Assembly: GCF_024323335.1 (NCBI RefSeq)
Contig: NC_066580.1
Location: forward strand, 140,301,170-140,365,169
Length of the DNA: 64,000 nucleotides
Direction of reading: 5' to 3'
Source: Lathyrus oleraceus
Lineage: Eukaryota > Streptophyta > Magnoliopsida > Fabales > Fabaceae
Both the position numbers and the translations under genes were made by a program. Below, piece by piece: positions 12,626 through 23,861 of this stretch. Position 1 is the first letter of the stretch. Every line of letters begins with the position of its first letter. The notes under the pieces were generated by a model that worked only from the letters and a program-made list of their open reading frames with translations, was not told where the DNA came from and did no database searches.

Positions 12626-13915
12626 CTCATTGATAACAATTCGGTTACACCTTTGAATGACTTCGACAATCCGATCTATCATGCCGAAGAAGAAGGCGAA
12701 GAAGATTGCGATCTGCTGGAAATTAGTCAGGTTGTCAAAATAAGAGGAGAAGGTGATTTAACTGCACGAGGAGCGATTCAAGATTCTTATTCCAGGCACC
12801 GTCGAGGTCAGAAAGGAAGTGAAAGTTAGGGCCGCTTCATAGGCGAGTCGAGAGTAGAATGGTAGCCCTGTTGAAAGGGTGTATTGATGTTTTCGTCTGG
12901 TTGCACCAGGGTATGCCAGGGTTCGATACTGACATCGCGGTGCACAAGCTACCAGTGAGAGAAGACTGTCCTTTAGTGAAGCAGAACGCCGGTGCCACGT
13001 ATCAGAGTGACTTTGTTTCATGATATGATTCATCGTGGAATCAAATGCTATGTTGATGACATGATCGCAAAGTCCCAAACAGGAGGAGGGCATCCGGTAG
13101 ACCGGGTCAAGTTGGTTGATCGGTTGAGACAATTCAGACTGAGGTTGAATCCGAGTAAGTGCACTATCAGAGTGCGGTCCGGTTAGTGGCTGGGGCTTAT
13201 TGTGAGCGAAAGAGGAATCGAGGTCGATCCTGCTAAAAAAGGAAAAAAAAGATATAAAGAAGAAAAAGCAAGGCAAGAAATGCCTGAACCAAAAAAAAAA
13301 AAGAGATCAAACGGTCAGGTGGATAATGATTGACAAGGGGCATTGAAAGATAAAAGAATAAGTTGCAGGAACCTCTGATTCTGATGCCTCCCGTGGAAGG
13401 AACAATTGTTAATCTGGTACTTGACAGCCCTTGAGGGGTCTATGAGTTGCGTATTGTGTCAGCATAACGAGTCCGGTCGAAAAGAGCATGCAATTTACCT
13501 TAGCAAAGAGTTTACTGACTGTGAAACAATACATTCACTGCTCGAGAAAACTTGTTGTATTTGGGCATAGGTTGCTCGCCGACTGAGACAGTATATGCTG
13601 GTTCATACCACTTTGTGGATTTCCAAGACGGATCCGATCAAGTATATGCTTGAGATGCTAGCATTGACCGGACGGGTTGCGAGAGGGAAAATGATTTTGA
13701 TTAAATACGATATTCAGTACACCTCTCAGAAAGAAATCGAGGGGAGTGTATTGTCCGATTACATCGCCCCGCAACCCATTGAGGATTATCAACCAAGGAA
13801 GTTTGAGTTCCCTGATGAGGACATCTCGAGGTGCTCAAATCGAAAGATTCTGAGGAACTGATCCCGGAGGAGGGGCCTGACCCTGAATCTGAACGGATTC
13901 TGATGTCTGATGGGG
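12626..13915 (+). pseudogene. pol: Ogre-B reverse transcriptase / RNase H remnant
   Basis: The frame after the intron starts with DFDNPIYHAEEEGEEDCDL, the usual beginning of Ogre RT, then breaks. Later pieces in shifting frames: PGMPGFDTDIAVHKLP (about 12910), KCYVDDMIAKS with the catalytic YVDD at 13049-13060, RLRLNPSKCTI, a GIEVDPAK block near 13215, and RNase H-side blocks KEHAIYLSKEFTDCET (about 13480) and KYMLEMLALTGRVARGKM (about 13640), ending FEFPDEDI near 13825. Large parts of RT are missing between these blocks and several stops are present, so it is dead. No integrase is seen after it. Confidence 0.8.
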
Positions 13916-14012
13916 GAGGTTAATGTGGATGAGTTAGTGTCGTTTTGATTACGCCGAAAGGATCCCACATTCCTTTTGTTGCCTGGATAACATTTGAATG
14001 CACCAACAATGG

Positions 14013-14735
14013 TGGCTGAGTACAAACCTCTCCGTTGGTGTCGATAAACGTTGAGTTTTTCCCAATCGTCCGTTGGCGATTGGTTGTATTGGCTTTTTCC
14101 CCAATAAGGTTCACCTCTCCGTTGGTGTCGATAAACGTTGAGTTTTGCCTGGTCGTCCGTTGACGTCTGGTTGCACATCCTATTCCCCAGTTATCGGTAA
14201 ATGTCTGGTCGTTTTTGTTGATATCGGTAAACATCATCTTTCGATGTCGGTAAACGTTGAGTCTTTTTCCCAGTCATCGGTAAATGTCTGGTTGTTCCCC
14301 AGCCAGAGGTCCCCAGTAGAGTCGTCGGTAAACGTCCTATATGGTTTCCAGTTGCAAATATTTTGTTTTCCTCCCCCAGTGAAGTGTTCACGTCTCCGTT
14401 GGTGTCGATAAACGTTGAGTTTTTCCCATTCGTCCGTTGATGTTTGGTTGTATCGCTCCCTCTCCCATTCATCCATTGATGTCTGGGCACCTCTCCGTTG
14501 GTGTCGATAAACGTCGAGCTTCTCCCGTTCGTCCGTTGACGTCTGGTCGAGTCTTTCCCATTCATTCGTTGATGTCTGGTCACCTCTCCGTTGGTGTCGG
14601 TAAACGTCGAGCTTCTCCCATTCGTCCGTTGACGTTTGGTCGAGTCTTCCCAGTCATCCATTGATGTCTGGTCACCCCTCCGTTGGTGTCGATAAACGTT
14701 GAGTTTTTCCCATTCGTCCATTGACGTCTGGCTGT
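14013..14735 (+). repeat. Ogre 3' minisatellite
   Basis: Imperfect tandem arrangement of CTCCGTTGGTGTCGATAAAC units alternating with CCATTCGTCCGTTGACGTCTGG-type units. At least six copies of the first core lie between 14024 and 14705. A separate block, CCCCAGTAGAGTCGTCGG, occurs at about 14309 and 14763, bracketing the later part. Such arrays downstream of pol are known for Ogre and related elements, which can seed satellites. Six-frame ORFs over it are artefacts of the repeat. Confidence 0.85.
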
Positions 14736-14925
14736 ATCTTTCCTTTGATAAAAATCAAGCTCCCCAGTAGAGTCGTCGGTAAACGTCTTGTCTGGTTACT
14801 GTTGCAAATATCCTGTATCGTATCCCGCAGAGTGCAAATTTCTACGGTTCTTTGGTATTCAATCCCTGTTTACCTTGAAGGTCTGACAGCCATTGCTCTC
14901 ATCAGTTCAGGTTCCCAGTCGATTG

Positions 14926-16282
14926 AATAGGGGCAGGAGGGAATTGGCAGCTCAGATAATGCCACCATTGGAGGAGAAGGAGATGATGAAGATCTTTTTG
15001 AAAACTTTGAGCTCTTTCTATTATGAGCATATGATTGCTAGTGCTCCCTTGGACTTTACCGAAATGGTAAATATGGGGATGAGACTAGAAGAGGGAGTCC
15101 GTGAAGGACGTCTGTCCCGTGATGATAATTCTTCGGCAAAGGAATATGGAGGATTTTCCAGAAAGAAGGAAGGGGAGACTCATGTTGTTTCTTCTCATAG
15201 TAAAAGAAGGTCCTCTGTGAGGAGGAAGGAAGTTCGACCAGTCGTTAACCAACACCAGGTGGCTCAGATAGCACCTGTTTTCAGAGAAGCTCAAGAACCA
15301 CAACAACAATTTTGTCAACAACAACAGGCTTACCAGCCTCGTAACAACAATAACAACAACAACACCAACAATTATGAGAGGAAGAGGGTGACTTTTGAAC
15401 CGATTCCTATGACTTATGTTGAACTGTACCCTTCCTTGATTGATAGGAATTTGGTAACTCCACGTGATCCTCCTGCTATGCCAGCCAATCCTCAATGGTG
15501 GTACAAGCCCGAACTTCATTGTGTGTATAATTCCGGCGCGCCCGGACATGATGTGGGAACTGCTTTCCGTTAAAGACGAAGGTGCAAGACCTTGTGAGGA
15601 GTGGGATACTATCTTTTGAGGATACAGGCCCTAATGTTAAGAAGAACCCATTGCCCGAGCATGGGAAGGCGGCTGTCAACATGGTCCAGGATTGTCTTGG
15701 CAAGTATAAGGTCCTTTATGTGAATGATATAAGGCAGTCCCTGGTGGAAATGTATAGGTTGTTGTGTGAGCACAGTCACTATGAGCACGATCACGATAGG
15801 TGCCATGTGTGCACTGTCAATGAAAGAGGATGCCGCAAGATAAGAAGGGACATCCAAGAGATGCTAGACCAAGGGATGATCGAGATACTTCAAAATCGTG
15901 ATGAGGATGAAGTTGATGTTATCACCCCTGTGTTCAATATTCCTGATCCCGTTGTCATCAAGTATGATGGCAGCAAAAGGAAGGTGGTGCCAACTCTTGT
16001 GATAAAGCCAGCGGGCCCTGTTCCATATGTGTCAGATAAAACGGTCCCGTACCGTTACAATGTTGTTATGCTTGAAGATGGGAAGGAGGTGTCGTTGCCC
16101 TCAACCTCTTTTGTAAGCATATTCGATGTTAGTGGAGTGACCCGTAGTGGTCATGTTTTCTCGGCTCAGCCGAAATCCCATGAAAACATCGTGAAGAGGG
16201 ATGTTGTTAGTTCTGCCAATCCTGTAGGGACTTCTTCTTCAAATCATTTCATTCCTACTGTGAAGGGTGTTGACCATGTTAT
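14926..16282 (+). pseudogene. gag: Ogre-C gag to pre-protease, first part
   Basis: Starts inside gag at RRELAAQIMPPLEEKEMMKI, so the N-terminal half is missing. It continues through a Gln/Asn-rich stretch (about 15300-15370) to the knuckle-like CVYNSGAPGHDV at about 15520. A one-base shift near 15556-15560 moves the frame. The next frame gives TKVQDLVRSGILSFEDTGPN, then HYEHDHDRCHVCTVNERGC and DIQEMLDQGMIEILQNR, all characteristic of Ogre Gag-Pro. It stops at the solo LTR inserted at 16283. The sequence is more like other Ogre copies than like Ogre-B gag, so it is a separate element; it may be the rest of the outer Ogre that starts at LTR-A. Confidence 0.82.
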
Positions 16283-17351
16283 TGTAAGAACAAAAATTGT
16301 TCTACAACAGATTCCTTGATTTTGATGATAACAAAGGATGAAACCAAAAATGGCACCCTAACGAAAAGTTTCTAAGTGTGCAGGGTTCTAAAGAAAGAAG
16401 TGGTAAATCTGATGATGTCATCAGATGCACAACAAGATCAGATACAAATTCTCAAGTATCAGAAGCATCTGAAGTGGAATCTCATTCAAGAAAGTCTGAC
16501 TCTGGACAAAACTGCAAAGTATCAGAAGCATCTGAACATGAAGTAAAGTCTAGAAGCTCTGATTCTGGAGAAACGTTATCAGCGCCATCTGAACTCTCAA
16601 GAGATCAACATCAGAAGCAAGACTCCTAGTTTCTCCAGAAACACAAATACTCTGATTATGGATTTGCTAATCATGAAAGAGTAACGTTGAAGACAAGTAA
16701 AGATTTTCAATTGGATTTCCTTATTAAGAAAGAGACGTTAATCTCCACTTCCAAGAGAAAAGATACTACTTGTGGTAAGTAGTCACTTCAAAGATAAAAA
16801 GTTAAACTGCAGAAGCTATTTAAGTGATGGAGTAAACTCAGTTTAATATCCACTAGATTCAACCACTACTTCAACTCATATATAAATAGAGATGCAATCA
16901 ACATTCAGTAAGTAAGAAATCAACTAGCCAAAACTATACTGAATTATTTCACGCTCAAGAAAATCATCTTTGCTCTCAAAGAATTTCACTAAGCTTTTGC
17001 TTATTAAGTGAAAAATCTGTTCTTAAGTTTGTAATACTTGCTTTCTTAGAAGCACTCTAGATTACATATCTTGTATCTTTTATTTGTTTGATTTCCTCAA
17101 GTGACTCTGTGTAGTCTGTAGACTTGGGAAGACTAAGAGATTTTCTTCTCTCTTAGGTGTTGTTTGTAATCTTTCAAGATTAGTGGATTAAGTCCTTGTT
17201 GAAGGCGAAATCACCTTGGCCGGGTGGACTGGAGTAGCTTTGTGTTATAAGCGAACCAGTATAAAATCATTGTGTGATTTTCATTTTGAAAAGCGCTTAT
17301 TTTTTTTTTCAAACAATTCAAACCCCCCCTTTCTTGTTTTTCTCACCTTCA
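16283..17351 (+). mobile_element. Solo LTR of a Ty1/copia-type element (1069 bp)
   Basis: Begins TGTAAGAACAAAAATTGTTC and ends ...TCTCACCTTCA. It is flanked by the perfect 5-bp direct repeat GTTAT (16278-16282 and 17352-17356). No internal region, PBS or second LTR is present, so it is a solo LTR left by LTR-LTR recombination. TATAAATA at 16882-16889 is a likely promoter element. Insert plus duplication is 1074 bp, a multiple of three, so the host gag-pro frame is the same on both sides. Copia assignment rests on the 5-bp duplication and general LTR style. Confidence 0.9.
16459..16592 (+). repeat. Palindromic repeat units inside the solo LTR
   Basis: TCAGAAGCATCTGA occurs at 16459 and 16522 (63 bp apart) with a diverged third copy, TCAGCGCCATCTGA, at 16579. 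A companion motif, TCTGA(C/T)TCTGGA, occurs at 16495 and 16558, also 63 bp apart. The array lies about 300 bp upstream of the TATA box. Confidence 0.75.
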
Positions 17352-17790
17352 GTTATTGTCAAAACTGATAAAGCTTTTATCCCATTTGGCCAGTCTGGCA
17401 TACTGAGAGAGGATGGTGATGAGATGTTGAGGCTCATCAAGAGGAGTGAGTACAACGTTGTGGAGCAGTTGCTTCAAACTCCATCAAAGATATTTGTCCT
17501 ATCTTTGTTGATGAATTCAGAGCCACACCGCGAAGCGTTGCAAAGGGTGTTGGACGTGGCATATGTGGATCACGATGTCACAGTTGAACAGTTTGATAGC
17601 ATTGTTGCAAATATAACCGCCTGCAACAATTTGAGCTTCTGCGATGATGATCTTCCCGAGGAGGGAAAAGACCACAATTTGGCCTTACATATCTCTATGA
17701 ATTGTAAAGATGATGCCATGTCCAATGTGTTGGTGGACACAGGGTCATCACTTAATGTATTGCCACATATCTCTAATGTATTGCCTTACA
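17352..17790 (+). pseudogene. Ogre-C aspartic protease, truncated
   Basis: Continuation of the Ogre-C frame after the solo LTR: FIPFGQSGILREDGDEMLRL, then DDDLPEEGKDHNLALHISMN, then the active-site block NVLVDTGSSLNVLP near 17725-17765 (catalytic DTG intact). Immediately afterwards a 22-24 bp segment, AATGTATTGCC...CATATCTCT, is duplicated in tandem (17755-17801 region) and homology stops. The rest of protease, RT, RNase H and integrase are deleted up to the LTR. Confidence 0.82.
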
Positions 17791-20586
17791 TATCTCTAAT
17801 TACTTGTTTTAATTCATTGTGTTTCGCTATTGACTTGAGTCCACTGTGCATCCTCAGATCCAGACCGTGTACCATTGCCACGTCAATTAATGAAATGAAT
17901 CTAGTGGCTCAGCTTTTTTCGTTTATTTCATTTTTCTCTTTATTTTCTTTTAATTCATTCTATTTTCAATAATTCATAAAAAAATCATATGAGGTCAAAA
18001 AAATATGAGACCAACTTTAAAAATTTTCTTGAAAAATCTAGTTTCATATTATGATTTTTAATTATTTTTGTGACCTCATTTGATATTTTCATGAATTATT
18101 TGGTTTTTTAATGATTTTAATTCATTTTAAAATATTTTTTGACTTTAGAAAAATACAAAAATATTTTCATAGCATCTATGGATCATGATAAGTCAATGAA
18201 AAATAGTCTCAACAATTTCTTATTTGTTTTGAGATTATTTGAGATTTTAATTCATATTATGCTATTTTTTGTTGTTTTTAATTGATTTTAATTGCTTTCT
18301 GGTTTTAAAAATTTGTGACAAAATTAGTCAAAGTTTGTTTGACTATGTTAAACCTATGAAAATTTAATTGGACTTATTGAAGTTGTTTTGAATTGAATTT
18401 GAGGTTCAACTTTGTTTTTTTATTTTTTATATGTATTTTCTTTTAATTCAAAAATTACCAAAAAAATATTATTGACTTCTTGACTGGTTATATTCATTCC
18501 TCTTCTGTTTGGTGTTGATTAAGGTTGAATTGATTCAATTTTGATCAAATTCATTGGATCTTGTGGTTTGAGAATCCTTAAGGATCATCACCTAGAGAGA
18601 TGAATGAATTTGATCAAGGATGAGTTATCCCTTGATCAATTGGGATTGGTTGTTGTCTTTCTAACCCCCCCTCCCTTTCATCTTCATCCCTTTCTTTCCC
18701 TCAAATTGCCAATGAGTTAAAGTCTTGAGGTTGGTCTTGACAAATAGAAGTTTAATCTTCTTTGATCCAAACCAAACTCAACTTGGTCCATGATCAAGTG
18801 AGTTATTTTGTGTCAAAGATAAGTTACTTCTTGGTCAAGCAAATAACCAAAAGTCAATACAAGGCCCTTCCCCTCTTGTTTGGCATGGCAAGTTTATGGA
18901 GCTTGGCTTACTAGTCATGACCTCTAACTTGTGTTCTTTGCCTATATTCTTATTGACCGGCCTCATATAGGTGTGGCTACTACATTAGTCCACTTACGAT
19001 TGCTTAACATAGCGCTACATTATCTTATGACAAGCTAACATAACTCTACTAACTACTAAGTTTAATTTGAGCTTTTAAATTCTTGTCATTTACTTTTAAT
19101 GTCATTTATTTCTTGCTCATTATTCATCTTGATTTTCATTTTGCTCACTTGAGCACATATTTTATGTTTATGTCATTTTTCTTTTGCTCATTTGAGTCCA
19201 TTATTGTATATAAATATATTGCTATTTTGTATTATTTTGTGTTTGTTTTGATATGAACCAAAATACAAAAGGAGAAAGGACTTAGAATTAGGATTTACCC
19301 ATGCTTAAAGGAGTTCAAGAGCAACTAGGCCTCATGCCTTTAGAATGCAAAATATGTTGAAGAGCAACTAGGCCTCATGCCTTTAGAATGCTAAAATTCA
19401 AAGTTGACCTCAAAGGACTTTTCCTCAAACTTATTCTTTGTCCATTCCCTTTTATTATGTTGTGAGCCTTTTAATGTGTGCTTTTGGTGTGATAGGAGTT
19501 TCGTCTTAAGATTTGGAAAAGAGGACCATTGCCATGAGTAGCCAAGTTAAGAGCCAAGCCAAATGGAGATCCTAGGAGCTTGAATTCAAATTATTGATTG
19601 CTTACTTTGTGTGCTAAATCCAAAGGAAATGAGCATCTTGAGTCATCTCTATGACTTCAAGAAAAGGAACTCCAAGGGTTATCTCTCCCCTCTTATCTTT
19701 GTGTGCTTTAGGAATAGTCCTTCTCTTCTCTCTCCCCTCTAACCAAACCAAAAATCATTTTCGAAACTTTGACTTTATTTCAAATTAGAAACCTAGGCCT
19801 TAGGCCTTTGACTTTTCAAAACCACTTCCATAAATACTCATTGTAAATAAACCTTAATCCAACTTTGACCACATTTTGTAAATAAATCCAATTTGTAAAT
19901 ATAACCCATTTCAAGTTTTTGTGGTTCCAATGGCCACTTGTTAAACTCTTATCAAAAACATTAGTCATAGGTTTGAGTTATCATAGTGGTTGATGTAAAT
20001 CTCACCTCATCCTTAGTGTTGGATTATAAGCCTTCCATGCTTATTATAGGGTTAACCCCTCACTAGCATGTTGAAGCCTTCCTCGCATGGTGGATTGTTG
20101 GTTTAGGTTGAGTTTTCTCCCTTTGATAACAAAAGACCTTAAGGCTTTGATTAAAATCAATTCACCAATGTTTGAAATTTTTACCATGAACTACGAGGTT
20201 TTGATCCTCCTTTGTGATGGTACGTAGGCAATGGGTTCATCCATTCAAACAATAAAATTTGTAAATATAATCTATTCTCTTCTTATCCCTTCAATCTTTT
20301 GTACAAATCTTTTCACAAATACCAACCTATAACACATATCTGCAAAAAGGGTTCCCTTAGAGTACTAAGGATGTTTTGGATGCGTAAAACCTTCCCATTT
20401 CATAACCAACCCCCTTACCTAGATCTCTGACATTTTTATTAGTTTTTGATTTGAAAAACTTCTTACTTGGCTTTTGTTCGCTTTGTAGCCCTTCCTTTGG
20501 ATAAATAAAAGTGCGGTGGCGACTCGAATTGTATGTTGACTTTTGGTTTAGTCAATAAACCTAAAGGTAACGAAAACTCCGCTACA
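17791..20586 (+). mobile_element. Ogre-type 3' LTR, 5'-truncated
   Basis: Non-coding, T-rich. The final 800 bp align with LTR-A (shared blocks such as TTTTCTCCCTTTGATAACAA and GATGGTACGTAGGCAATGGG-like text), and the end ...CTCCGCTACA at 20586 matches the LTR-A end. The left boundary is not an LTR start (no TGTAACACC), so the LTR or the junction with the protease is truncated by deletion. The following base begins an unrelated SIRE RNase H fragment, which marks a true insertion edge. Confidence 0.75.
19318..19391 (+). repeat. Two-copy tandem repeat, 43-bp period
   Basis: GCAACTAGGCCTCATGCCTT and its flanks (31 bp, ending TAGAATGC) appear at 19318-19348 and again at 19361-19391. Confidence 0.85.
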
Positions 20587-20856
20587 GAGTGCAATGTCGA
20601 ACAAGATGTCATGACATTATTCTATGACAAATTGAGTGCTATTAATATTTCAAATTATCATGTTCAACACAGTAGAACAAAGCACATTGACATTTGTCAT
20701 CATTTCATCAAGGAACTTGTGGAAGATAACATTGTTAATCTAGAACATATAGCAAATGAAAAACAGTTAGCTGACATATTCACCAAGGCATTGGATGCAA
20801 CTTAGTTTGAAAAACTAAGGAGTGCTCTTGGTATTTGTAATTGTGAGAACTTGTAG
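20587..20856 (+). pseudogene. SIRE/Maximus RNase H C-terminus fragment
   Basis: Encodes EQDVMTLFYDKLSAINIS, then HSRTKHIDICHHFIKELVED, then QLADIFTKALDAT. This is the C-terminus of copia RNase H, close to the end of Z's polyprotein (49294-49560). A TAG at 20803-20805 replaces the usual Gln, and the frame ends at 20856. Its left edge is exactly the Ogre LTR end at 20586, so the rest of this SIRE copy was separated from it by the Ogre insertion and is not in the window. Confidence 0.85.
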
Positions 20857-21059
20857 CAATCAATTCATGGGAGGCGTGCAAGAATAGATAGACTTTTCTC
20901 TCTCTTAAGACCAATTTTTCACATGAAATAAGGTTGATTTCAAAGTTGCTTTATAACTGGTCCATCGTTACAAACAAGAATATTTTTCTTCTCTTTTTAT
21001 ACTATACTTGGAAAATAGTTCTCTCTCCCTTCTCTCAATTTTTTCCATTCTTTTCAAAA

Positions 21060-21323
21060 ATGAGTCTATCATCTGGAAAAGTTAAAGCTAAGGATGTCAA
21101 TATGTTAGAAGACACGTCTGGGAAGAAGGCTAAGGCTCCAAAGTCAATGAAGGCTTATGAAAACCAGGTGGAAACACATGATAGACCATTTGTTGGAGCA
21201 TCCATGATAAGGAAGAAGTTTGTAACAAAGATGAAGTCATTGAAGAAGAGACACATTCAAACACATGATTCTGACTTAGATGTCGATGAAGACTGGGTTA
21301 CTTTCATTGAATTAGGTGGATGA
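21060..21323 (+). CDS. Small ORF downstream of SIRE pol remnant, function unknown
   Basis: 87-residue frame from ATG 21060, lysine-rich, starting MSLSSGKVKAKDVNMLEDTS and ending in an acidic tract followed by VTFIELGG. It sits where SIRE-type elements may carry an extra (env-like) ORF, after RNase H and before the polypurine tract, but I recognise no domain. It is probably a decayed remnant of such an ORF and not a host gene. Confidence 0.3.
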   Translation: MSLSSGKVKAKDVNMLEDTSGKKAKAPKSMKAYENQVETHDRPFVGASMIRKKFVTKMKSLKKRHIQTHDSDLDVDEDWVTFIELGG

Positions 21324-21527
21324 TCTGGAGAGCAAGTCTGAAGATTGATATTTCTATGTGTTTTGTTTTAGTCTGATTTGTTTTGTATGTTCCTTAGTGT
21401 TGGATCTGTAATAACTCCTTAACAATCCTGGATATATTATGATATTCTCTAGATTTTGCTCTAAGTTCTGAGCTATTTGATAGTATATCTATGGTTTTCA
21501 TTTTTCACACCTTTTCTAAACTATAGC

Positions 21528-21539
21528 AAAAAGGGGGAG
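21528..21539 (+). other. Polypurine tract of the SIRE remnant
   Basis: AAAAAGGGGGAG is identical to the tract just upstream of the 3' LTR of Y (45179-45190) and matches the reverse-complement tract of Z. No clear LTR start follows, so this copy is decayed. Confidence 0.65.
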
Positions 21540-21877
21540 TAATATGGTGTGTATGTGTATGTGTCAAAATGAATATTCTAATGTGTTTATGGACTTGTGT
21601 GCTCACATGTTGGAGCATCTAGCCTAACATATGGATTTCAACTGTGTGAGTTGATCTCTCTACGTGCGTGAATTCTGATGTTTGTGAGTTGATCTCTCTG
21701 CTAATGTTTGATAAGTAGTGGTAGTTCTGAGTGACCTGACTAACCTGAATAACTATTGACTTTTTATTATATGCATGCATGATTATTTATGTGCATGGTT
21801 ACTATGATTTGAGTTTTTCCTACTCTAAGCTTCTCATGAAGTTTTATCACGTACACTTTTTATAGGACATTTTTTTG

Positions 21878-23861
21878 TTAAGTATATTGCAAAATATTGG
21901 GTAAAGTTTTGCTATGTAACATGCTTCTCATCATATCCATGCTAATTCTATTCTTTATTTTTCCCACTCTATTTTGTTGAGGGGTGTATCTAGCAGTAAT
22001 TTGATGTTTAATTCCTTTTTTTCTCAAAAAATCATCACAAATAATATATTGTATTCCTCTATCGGTTCTTAAGCATTTCAGAGTATAACCATTTCTCCTT
22101 TCAACATACGTTATAAATCTTTTGAGCATATCACAAGCATTGGACTTATTTTTCAAAACATAAACCCATGTCTTCCTACTAAAGGTATCAATTAAAGTAA
22201 TAAAATATTTATTACCTCCATTGGATGGAACTTCCACATAGCATAAATCATAGTGCTCCAACTCAAGTGGTTTTGTAGCTCTCCATGAACTTGCCTACTA
22301 AGCAAGCCTCACACAGTTGATCATGAACTTGGATAAACGAAAAGCCAATAACCCATTTCTTATTTATAAGAAACTTTATGCTTTCAAACTTATAATGTCC
22401 AAGATGCATGTGACAAAGCCAATTATCAACAATAACTATAATTTTGCAACACATATCAGCATCATACTTGACTTTCATTAGAAATAGACGACTTATTGAC
22501 ATGCTTATATTTGTTATCAAGCCCATCTCAAAATCATTGATGGTGCAACCTTTCTTTTTGAATTTTAAATCATAATCTTTCTCAGCAAGTTGTCTCACAC
22601 TTAAAAGATTATGAAATTTATTAGGCACATAAAATACATCATAAATATAATTCAAAGATCCATCCTTTAACCTGATGGAAATATTTCCTTTTCCCAAAAT
22701 TTTAGTTTTGAATTATCACTAAGTTTGACTGTCGTATGAAACTTTTCATCTAAGTTAGAAAATGGTTCTCTATTTCCGCTTAAATGGTTTCTGCAACAAG
22801 TATCTAGCAACCATTAGTTGTCATTTTTATCAATTAGTGCATGACATCTTGTAAGCACCATTTTCATTTCATCTTCAGTTTCTACAACTCGAGCATGACT
22901 TTCTCTAATATTCAATGTTTTAGCATGATATTCCCAACCATAATGATCATACTTTTACAGTTACAACATTGGATATGAGATTATCATTCCGAATGAAAAT
23001 GTATGTATTTTTGGCATTTGTAACATTAAATATTCGATCTATTTTGAAATGTGTCATTACCTTGTATGCCTTGGCTTGAGCCATATTGAGGATTTCTCCA
23101 TCTTTCTTTGGAACTTTGACTTCTTTAAAAGTAGGTTGACCTTCTATGCACAAGTCCATCATATCTCAAATTTGTTTGAGCTTCTAAAGCTTGCTCAAAC
23201 ATATCACTCAATCTCTCATTCATTTGAACCTCAAGTGACTCGAAAGATGCTTGCAAATCATTTAGAGATGTTTTGGTGAGTTCTTTTTTATTCTTTAATG
23301 GTTGCTACTACAAAATAAAATATAGGTGAAAATGCACATAATTTTCTCTATAACCTTCGTCTCCTTTTTGTCATCACTATTGAATTTCATTTCATTGACT
23401 AGCTTATCTATTTGTGAAAAATAATCATGAATATTTTCATCCATCCCTTGCTCCATCAGTTCAAACTAGAATTTTAAGCCTTGAAATCTCGTTTGTTCTA
23501 CGGGGTCAGCACCTTCACATATTTTGAGAAAAATTTACCAAGATTTCTTTGTTGTTTTTGCCTGGAAATTTTTCTCAAAAACATGTAATTCCATATATTG
23601 ACGTATGAAGAACAAGGTTTTTTCATTGAGAAAACAATATTCCTCAACTTATTCCATGTCTCTTTTTTCTTTATCCTTTTCACATGGTTCAACAAAACCA
23701 TCCTTGATAATATTTACACACCCACTAGTGTTTAGACATGACTCCATGAGGCGTTCCACATGATTTTTTTTCCATCATATTTGAAGATAATTGTTTGAAC
23801 TTGCTGAACTTTACCTGTGTTTAAACTTGCAGTCATTTTGTTGTAACAAACTCTGATACCA
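21878..23861 (-). pseudogene. Decayed Ty1/copia gag-integrase remnant
   Basis: On the minus strand, from a PBS-like TGGTATCAGAG (complement of 23851-23861): broken gag pieces (23498-23701 and about 22947-23162), then a pre-integrase frame 22697-22263 (FYVPNKFHNLLSVRQLAEKD, then LCHMHLGHY...CEACLVGK zinc-binding block) and an integrase frame 22261-21878 (FITLIDTFSRKTWVYVLKNK, then TDRGIQYI, then YTPQQNRVGKIKNR). Where copia integrase normally has ...NGVAER the sequence reads NRVGKI, so the catalytic Glu is lost. Nothing of RT or RNase H follows to the left. Confidence 0.8.

Noticed and set aside
13789..14721. Minus-strand ORFs with repeated TSTDDW/EKLNVYRHQRRG units
   Set aside because: Translation of the Ogre minisatellite. 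Unit lengths vary and are not frame-preserving.
1..20586. LTR-A and the LTR ending at 20586 as the two LTRs of one Ogre
   Set aside because: About 80% similarity by eye is low for a pair and fits different subfamilies equally well. Kept as an open possibility only.
23300..23320. GCTACTACAAAATA as the second end of the CACTA element
   Set aside because: It is in the same orientation as the terminus at 24190, not inverted, and lies inside the copia remnant.
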